From contig UQMI01000020.1 of assembly GCA_900542045.1 (NCBI GenBank), positions 1-57,302 of the forward strand: a stretch of DNA of 57,302 nt, read 5' to 3'. The DNA comes from an uncultured Blautia sp. Its GTDB lineage: Bacteria; Bacillota; Clostridia; Lachnospirales; Lachnospiraceae. The translations under genes were made by a program, and so were the position numbers. Below, one piece after another: positions 52,040-57,302 of this stretch (position 1 is the first letter of the stretch; each line of letters starts with the position of its first letter). A model generated the notes under the pieces. That model searched no databases and was not told where the DNA came from. It saw only the letters and a list, made by a program, of their open reading frames with translations.

Positions 52040-53551
52040 TCAGACCATTTTGGTTGCCACAGCTTCTTCTGTAAATAACTCATTCCGATTAAATTCCCCG
52101 GATACTACACCTTTTTTAAAACAATAGATACGATCACTCATTCCCAGAAGTTCCGGAAGCTCGTCGGAGATTAAAAGAATCCCTTTTCCTTCATTTTTCA
52201 GATTCTCTAGGATTTTATATATTTCATACTTTGCTCCCACATCCACACCTCTTGTGGGAGAATTCACGATCAGAAATTCCGTATCATTGGCAATCCACTT
52301 TGCAATTGCTACTTTCTGTCGATTTCCTCCACTCAGATCAGAAACCGGCGTCAACTCAGACGGAGTTTTTATCAGAAACTGCTGAATCGCATCTTTTGCC
52401 ACTTTTTGTTCCAGCTTATGATCAATCACCGAATGATGGCTCATTTTCTTCATATTCGCAGCTGAAATATTCAGAACTGCATCGTAAATCAAAAACAGTC
52501 CTTCCTTATCACGGTCTTTGGGAATATATCCAATCCCATTCCGAATGGCCTGCAGCGGAGATTTTATCTGGATTTCTTTACCTTTATAAATAATTTTTCC
52601 ACCAGTAGATTTTTCGTAGCCAAATAGTGCCTTTCCGAATATATCCGAGCCACAGCCTCCAATTCCGGCAATCCCCACAATCTCACCGGAACGAACTGTA
52701 AGATTAATGTTCTGAAAATCTTCTCCCTTTGAGAAATTTACCGTTTCCAGCATCACTTCCCCAATTGAACTGTTATCTTCATCCCTGTATACGGCATCTG
52801 ATACATCCCGGCCCACCATATTTTGTATGATCAGCTCCGGAGTTGTATCACTGACATCCATTTTCGTGATCAGCTTACCGTCCCGAAGAATACTGACTCT
52901 GTCACAGAGACTGTAAACTTCATCAATGAAATGGGAAATATAAATAACCGCTGTTCCTTTCTCCTTTTGCTCTTTTAACAACTGGAACAGATTATCCACC
53001 GACTCCTTGGATATTGCGGCGGATGTTTCATCTACCAACAAGACTCTTGGATTATTGGAAAGCGCCCTTGCAATTTCCACTTGTTTTCTTTCTTCAAAGC
53101 CCAGATCCGAAAGTACATCTGTTGGCTTGATATGATCATATTTGAAACGATGCAGAATTTCAGCTGCTGCATCATTCTGCTTTTTCCAGTCAATCAGTCC
53201 TATTCTATTTGTAAACTCTTTATCACGACCCATAAATATATTTTCTGCCACTGTCATATTAAAGGCAAAATTCGGCTGCTGCATAATGATAGAAACGCCC
53301 GCTTTTTCTGCTTCGCGAACCCCTTTGGGATCATAAGGTTCTCCAAATACCTCCATACTTCCGGCTGTTCTGTCATAAATCCCCATAATGATCTGAAATA
53401 ATGTAGACTTACCGGCACCGTTTTCTCCCACCAGACCATGGATTTCTCCTGCTCGAATATCAATAGTGTCTTCCGGCTCCCAGTCCAGTGCTTTCGTACC
53501 CGGAAAATATTTTTTTATACCTTTTAATACCACTGCACTCTGCAATATCAA
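52040..53551 (-). CDS. ABC transporter ATPase, two-domain, ribose type (RbsA/MglA-like)
   Basis: This 503-residue double ATPase belongs to a CUT2-type importer. First half: Walker A GENGAGKSTLFQ (near residue 45), signature region DLGFEERKQVEIARAL, Walker B RVLLVDETSAAIS. Second half: degenerate Walker A (GIGGCGSDIFGKAL), intact signature LSGGNRQKVAIAKW, and Walker B LIVNSPTRGVDVG. In E. coli RbsA the last motif reads LDEPTRGVD; here the Asp and catalytic Glu are replaced by Asn and Ser (codons at 52262-52264 and 52259-52261). A degenerate second Walker A plus altered second Walker B suggests that only one ATP site is fully active. The partner permease is downstream and the binding protein upstream. 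Confidence 0.93.
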   Translation of the reverse strand: MILQSAVVLKGIKKYFPGTKALDWEPEDTIDIRAGEIHGLVGENGAGKSTLFQIIMGIYDRTAGSMEVFGEPYDPKGVREAEKAGVSIIMQQPNFAFNMTVAENIFMGRDKEFTNRIGLIDWKKQNDAAAEILHRFKYDHIKPTDVLSDLGFEERKQVEIARALSNNPRVLLVDETSAAISKESVDNLFQLLKEQKEKGTAVIYISHFIDEVYSLCDRVSILRDGKLITKMDVSDTTPELIIQNMVGRDVSDAVYRDEDNSSIGEVMLETVNFSKGEDFQNINLTVRSGEIVGIAGIGGCGSDIFGKALFGYEKSTGGKIIYKGKEIQIKSPLQAIRNGIGYIPKDRDKEGLFLIYDAVLNISAANMKKMSHHSVIDHKLEQKVAKDAIQQFLIKTPSELTPVSDLSGGNRQKVAIAKWIANDTEFLIVNSPTRGVDVGAKYEIYKILENLKNEGKGILLISDELPELLGMSDRIYCFKKGVVSGEFNRNELFTEEAVATKMV

Positions 53552-53578
53552 TTTCCTCCTTATCTGTCTGTTTCAGGC

Positions 53579-53624
53579 AAAAAACCCTGCCGGAACAGAT
53601 TTCCTGTAACAGCAGGGTTTTTTT
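53579..53624 (-). terminator. Hairpin between binding-protein and ATPase genes
   Basis: On the minus strand ACCCTGC and GCAGGGT form the stem, with an inner ACAG/CTGT pairing, and TTTTTT follows. It lies in the 183-base gap between the binding protein and the ATPase. Such hairpins often let the binding protein be made in excess over the membrane parts. Confidence 0.8.
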
Positions 53625-53734
53625 CTGAAACAGCATTGCATCTGCCAGCTATTCTTTATACCATTTCTGTTAATCTAATTCCGGCTATACTGCCGTATCG
53701 ATCATCCTTCACTGTATATCCATTCTCCTGTTTC

Positions 53735-54874
53735 TTATTCCAGAGAAAGTGCGAAGTCATAAGTTGCATCTGGATTAGTTACTTTAGAGAGGGACGTCCA
53801 GTCAATCGGTGAGCTATCAGACATAAATTTCTCTTCATATTGATCAAGATTTTCCTGAGAAACGGTGAGCAAATCCAACTGGATATTCAGTTCCCCGTCA
53901 TATTCTATGCCGCTGGCTACATCATAAGCAACAATTGCAGCAAATGCCGTCTGCAAATAATGACCGCCGGTAGAGAACCACAATTCTCCTGCCTGCATAG
54001 ATTCAACTGCCGGTCCAAGCAAGTCCATTCCGCCTGTTTTTACATCTGATATACGATTTTCTTCCTTCAGAACATTCACTGTTGCCAGTGCAAGCGAATC
54101 ATTGTAGCACCACACTCCATCCAGCTCTGGATGTGCCTGATACAGATTTCGAAAAGCTTCATCTCCGTCATCCCAGTTTTCACCGGCATACTCAAACTGA
54201 AGTAATTCTACATCCGGATTTTCTGCCAGCGCCTTGTCCAGACCAGCTTTTCGGTTTTCTGCCACAGAAGTTCCCTGGTATCCACCAATTCCTACCAGTT
54301 TTGTACAGCCAGCATTAATCAGTGACATAGCAATTTGATAACCAGCTTCCTCATCATTTGGTCCAATAAAGCATACATAATCTTCCCCGGCTGTCAAATC
54401 ATCTCCCGGCCATCTGTCGATGATGACCACCGGAATATTCTGTTCCTTACAAGCTGCAGTGATTCCTGCACACACAGAGGCATCCTGCGGTCCCAGCACC
54501 AGTGCATCAATCCCAGATGAAAGCATACTCTCCACATCTGTTACCTGTTCTGCCTGATCATTGTTGCAGTCATTCGCCAGAATATCAAATCCAATCGCAT
54601 CTGCCGCCTGCTGTAGATATTCAAGTGCGTTACTCCAGAATTCATTGTTCGCTGTCGGATAAGAATAACCAATGGTCAAAGTCTCTCCTGATGAAGCAGT
54701 TTCTCCGCTGTCAGTCTCTTCTGTCCCTGCAGCACTGTCTTCTTCTGATGCTGCTTCGGTTACTTCTGCTGCCGCATCCCCTGTATCTTCAGAACTGCTG
54801 CCGGAACCACCACAAGCAGTAAAACTCAACGCCATTATTCCCGTCAATACTATTGCCAACCATCTTTTTCCCAT
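53735..54874 (-). CDS. Substrate-binding lipoprotein of the CUT2-type ABC importer
   Basis: The 379-residue protein starts at the ATG at 54874 (AAGGAGG site). A lipoprotein signal peptide (MGKRWLAIVLTGIMALSFTACGG, lipobox cysteine at residue 21) is followed by a low-complexity Glu/Ala/Ser linker and a two-lobed sugar-binding domain of the ribose/galactose/inositol class (IGYSYPTANNEFWSNALEYLQQAAD; VLGPQDASVCAGITAA; GGMDLLGPAVESMQAGELWFS). It is anchored outside the cell and delivers substrate to the permease. It is encoded after the dehydrogenase (68-base gap) and before the ATPase, with a hairpin between. The ligand is unknown. Confidence 0.92.
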   Translation of the reverse strand: MGKRWLAIVLTGIMALSFTACGGSGSSSEDTGDAAAEVTEAASEEDSAAGTEETDSGETASSGETLTIGYSYPTANNEFWSNALEYLQQAADAIGFDILANDCNNDQAEQVTDVESMLSSGIDALVLGPQDASVCAGITAACKEQNIPVVIIDRWPGDDLTAGEDYVCFIGPNDEEAGYQIAMSLINAGCTKLVGIGGYQGTSVAENRKAGLDKALAENPDVELLQFEYAGENWDDGDEAFRNLYQAHPELDGVWCYNDSLALATVNVLKEENRISDVKTGGMDLLGPAVESMQAGELWFSTGGHYLQTAFAAIVAYDVASGIEYDGELNIQLDLLTVSQENLDQYEEKFMSDSSPIDWTSLSKVTNPDATYDFALSLE

Positions 54875-54941
54875 TTTATATACCTCCTTCTTCGGCCCGG
54901 TCTCTGCATTCCAGAAGACCGAGTATATTCTACTTAAATTC

Positions 54942-56117
54942 TTATTTGATTTCCGGTGCATCATAATGAGGAACTATGTACTCTTCCTGAAGAGGAAGCT
55001 CCACCCAAGAATTAGTTTCCATAGATTTGTACGCACCTACCAGCACATCGGTTACAATCGCACTGTCCTCTGGCGTCAAAGACGGCTGTATATCCTTTTC
55101 AATACAGTTTAAGAAGTGTTCCAGCATGGATTTATATGCCCAGCCGCGTTTCGGATAAATAGGCACCCAACGCTTCGGTACCATTCCGTCCGGCTGCATG
55201 ATATCCTCTGACCAGAATAGCTGCGGATACCGGTATTCTCTTACAATTTCAGGAAGCTCACTCTGTTTGAAATCTTTACTTGTGTAAACTGCTAATGGTG
55301 CGGTCTGATAAGGATTGGTAGCTTCGGATCCTGTAAAAATCATACCTTCTGTTCCATAGATTTCGGAAATGTTAGATACTACTGGAGAGTATCTATCACC
55401 GCTGATCATCCCAGTGGCTCCGTTTTCAAATTCAATAGTAATCCAAAAAGAATCATCCAGCACCGTGTACTCTTCCGGTGTACCCAATCGTTTGATAATA
55501 CCCATAACCCGTTTTGGGCGGCTTCCCATAAGAAACATCAAAAGATCCGCTCGATGTGCTCCCAGATCAAACAGCGCTCCTGCACCTGCCAGACTTGGCT
55601 CTGAACGGAAAGGAGTAAAAGAAAGCTGTTCATGATACAGGCCCCAACCTTCATGTAGTGACGAACGCCCCATCATAGGAGCACCAATATACCCTTTATC
55701 CATCAGATCTCTGGCAATTTGATTTTGCTCCCAAAATCTCTGATTTGTTCCTGCCATCAAAAACACGCCCTCTTTTTTGGATACATCTACCATCTTCCAT
55801 GCTTCATTATGTGTGCATGCAAAAGGCTTTTCCACGATCACATGTTTTTTTGCTCTCATAGCATCAATTGCCTGCTGCGCATGAAAACGATTGGGCGTTG
55901 CTACGATCACAACTTCTACATTTTTATCTTCCAACATGGCTTCATAGGAAGTATAAGATTTCTCCGGATTCCATTTCTTTGTCATTTTATCCAGGATTTC
56001 TTTGTTGCTGTCACAAAGTGCAGCCAGTTTGGCATTTGGCAGTTCCACGATGGAAGGACAATGTCCAATTTCAGCAATAGAACCTGCACCCACAATACCT
56101 ACTCCGATTTGTCTCAT
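54942..56117 (-). CDS. Gfo/Idh/MocA-family NAD(P)-dependent oxidoreductase
   Basis: The 391-residue protein has an N-terminal Rossmann fold (IGVGIVGAGSIAEIGHCPSI, residues 4-23, and VIVATPNRFHAQQAIDAMRAKKHVIVEKPFACT with the conserved EKP lysine near 98). A C-terminal alpha/beta domain carries the substrate-pocket DLGAHRADLLMFL motif (His near 188). The family includes inositol 2-dehydrogenase and many sugar dehydrogenases. With a PfkB kinase and an inositol-phosphate synthase upstream and a ribose/inositol-type importer downstream, oxidation or epimerisation of a cyclitol is plausible. ATG with GGAGG. It starts 31 bases after the kinase stop. Confidence 0.9.
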   Translation of the reverse strand: MRQIGVGIVGAGSIAEIGHCPSIVELPNAKLAALCDSNKEILDKMTKKWNPEKSYTSYEAMLEDKNVEVVIVATPNRFHAQQAIDAMRAKKHVIVEKPFACTHNEAWKMVDVSKKEGVFLMAGTNQRFWEQNQIARDLMDKGYIGAPMMGRSSLHEGWGLYHEQLSFTPFRSEPSLAGAGALFDLGAHRADLLMFLMGSRPKRVMGIIKRLGTPEEYTVLDDSFWITIEFENGATGMISGDRYSPVVSNISEIYGTEGMIFTGSEATNPYQTAPLAVYTSKDFKQSELPEIVREYRYPQLFWSEDIMQPDGMVPKRWVPIYPKRGWAYKSMLEHFLNCIEKDIQPSLTPEDSAIVTDVLVGAYKSMETNSWVELPLQEEYIVPHYDAPEIK

Positions 56118-56148
56118 TTCTTTTTCCTCCCACTATACGACAAATTTT

Positions 56149-57072
56149 CTATTCACCTGTGGCAATCCTTTTTTCTACTCTTTCCCTGGATGGCATTCTG
56201 CCCAAAGTACACCCGCCGGATTTCTGAATAACCAAAGATGCTGTAGCATTGCCATTTACAGCTGCTTTCCTCATATCACGTTCTTTCACATAAGAAGCCA
56301 TAAAACCTGCGCCAAAAGAATCGCCTGCACCGGTAAAATCCAGACTTCCATCAGGATTTTCACTCACTGCATGAAAAGAATCGATATACTGTACTTCCTT
56401 TTCATTTTCTTTGAACAATGCACCTTTTCCACCAAGCGTTACCACCACATTGGGTGCTCCCGCTTTCACAAGATAATCCACAGCCTCTTCCACGGTTTTT
56501 CCAGGAAAGATTGATGCCAGATCTTCCTCACTGGCTTTAATGATCGTAGCATTCTGACAAAGAGTCTCAATTACCATCTTTCCATACGCTTCGTTAACCG
56601 AATGCCTCACATCACTGGTAGCACCACCATATCCCCCCAAATCCACAAATATGGTCTTTCCTCTTTCATAAAGTTCTTTCACCAGATCTAGTTCCACTTC
56701 GTAATTCATTGGGCATATTTTAAAATAATCTGCTTTTAGATAATCCGGATGAATATCCTGAAAACAGATATTCGGTGCCGCCTTCTGATAAACCACATAT
56801 TTTGTACCATCTTCCCGATAAACCAACTGATTGGTTGTTGAATATTCATATGGCATAACACCCCGTCTATCCAGTACATCCAATTCTGATATAATATTGT
56901 CCATATCATTGCCATAATATGTAACCAGCCCAACTTTTCTGCCCTGGGCAGCCATAACCAGACTGGAATAGGCTGCCGGACTCCCAATCACAGGGCCAAT
57001 TGTTCTGGTAGGGAACTCAATGGTCTCTTTGATAATCGTTCCAATTGCAATAATTTCTAACTCTTTTTCCAT
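56149..57072 (-). CDS. PfkB-family carbohydrate/cyclitol kinase
   Basis: The 307-residue ribokinase-fold kinase has an N-terminal strand and substrate loop (GPVIGSPAAYSSLVMAAQGRKVGLVTYYGND, residues about 26-55) and the C-terminal anion hole LDFTGAGDSFGAGFMASYV (catalytic Asp near 254). The N-terminal loop G-S-P-A-A-Y-S-S resembles the GGAYYSA-type loop I recall from archaeal myo-inositol 3-kinases more than ribokinase itself. The inositol-phosphate synthase gene immediately upstream strengthens that reading, but substrate identity is inference. ATG at 57072 preceded by a weak GGCGGG site. Confidence 0.88.
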   Translation of the reverse strand: MEKELEIIAIGTIIKETIEFPTRTIGPVIGSPAAYSSLVMAAQGRKVGLVTYYGNDMDNIISELDVLDRRGVMPYEYSTTNQLVYREDGTKYVVYQKAAPNICFQDIHPDYLKADYFKICPMNYEVELDLVKELYERGKTIFVDLGGYGGATSDVRHSVNEAYGKMVIETLCQNATIIKASEEDLASIFPGKTVEEAVDYLVKAGAPNVVVTLGGKGALFKENEKEVQYIDSFHAVSENPDGSLDFTGAGDSFGAGFMASYVKERDMRKAAVNGNATASLVIQKSGGCTLGRMPSRERVEKRIATGE

Positions 57073-57096
57073 AATTTTACCCGCCTGTTGAATTTT

Positions 57097-57302
57097 CTAT
57101 TTTCCTGCAATGAAGTCTTCCAACATGGCACGGCACTCGTCATCGGGATGCTGCACCGGCGGATGTTTCATAAAGTAGGATGCCGGTGCTTCAATAGGGC
57201 CTGCCATCCCCCGGTCTTTTGCCAGCATACAGCATCTTACCGCGTCCACGCTGATCCCGCCGGAGTTGGGACTGTCGATTACATCCAGCTTCAGGCTCAG
57301 AC
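57097..57302 (-). CDS. Myo-inositol-1-phosphate synthase, C-terminal end (partial)
   Basis: The open frame enters from beyond the window and stops with TAG at 57097-57099. The 67 visible residues begin LSLKLDVIDSPNSGGISVDA and continue AVRCCMLAKDRGMAGPIEAP, then YFMKHPPVQ. This is the conserved C-terminal block of inositol-3-phosphate (myo-inositol-1-phosphate) synthases, which convert glucose 6-phosphate to inositol phosphate with NAD. The kinase begins 24 bases downstream, so the two are probably co-transcribed. The catalytic lysines lie outside the window and cannot be checked. Confidence 0.85.
   Translation of the reverse strand, partial: LSLKLDVIDSPNSGGISVDAVRCCMLAKDRGMAGPIEAPASYFMKHPPVQHPDDECRAMLEDFIAGK

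Overview
The window looks like a chromosomal segment of an anaerobic, spore-forming, acetogenic Firmicute of the Lachnospiraceae, most like Blautia. The reasons are a Ni-Fe carbon monoxide dehydrogenase (CooS), the forespore spoIIAA-spoIIAB-sigF operon, an alpha/beta-type small acid-soluble spore protein, AddAB instead of RecBCD, a valine T-box leader, LicD and LTA-synthase envelope genes, and moderate GC content. Family names come from motifs read by eye; no database search was possible. No rRNA, tRNA, CRISPR array or complete insertion sequence was seen. Most genes lie on the minus strand. LAYOUT. 1-3.3 kb: cooS, with a divergent LysR-type regulator. 3.3-4.8 kb: spoIIA operon. 4.9-7.9 kb: folC, a 49-residue small gene, and a zinc-ribbon/TPR membrane protein. 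8-13 kb: T-box-controlled valS followed closely by an LTA-synthase-family gene. 13.1-16.4 kb: small hypothetical gene, YibE/F protein, and alkaline phosphatase with phased PhoP-like repeats upstream. 16.5-24 kb: two LicD proteins, a flippase and an ABC exporter pair whose permease carries a roughly 350-residue coiled coil. 24-26.6 kb: SASP, then a PadR / DUF1700 / DUF4097 / PspC envelope-stress-like operon, with face-to-face promoters shared with rsmF. 26.8-35.4 kb: rsmF, addA, addB. 35.5-41.2 kb: FMN-binding-like lipoprotein or membrane protein, HEPN and nucleotidyltransferase genes overlapping an SdpI-like gene, nadE, hslO, methyltransferase. 41.3-43 kb: accessory patch with a truncated surface-protein remnant and an Rpn-family nuclease. 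43-46.9 kb: PTS IIBCA transporter plus HAD phosphatase, divergent from an AraC regulator. 46.9-57.3 kb: a long minus-strand carbohydrate/cyclitol locus. HOW THE GENES WORK TOGETHER. The most distinctive region is 46.9-57.3 kb. It runs (in transcription order) from myo-inositol-1-phosphate synthase (only its C-terminus is inside the window) through a PfkB kinase, a Gfo/Idh/MocA dehydrogenase, a binding protein, a ribose-type ABC ATPase with an altered second Walker B, a permease, a SIS isomerase without CBS domains, a phosphohexomutase, an RpiB/LacAB isomerase and a class II aldolase, to a VOC protein. This combination reads as an uptake-and-catabolism pathway for a cyclitol or a cyclitol-linked sugar that I do not recognise as a characterised system. 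The substrate and the direction of flux are inference.
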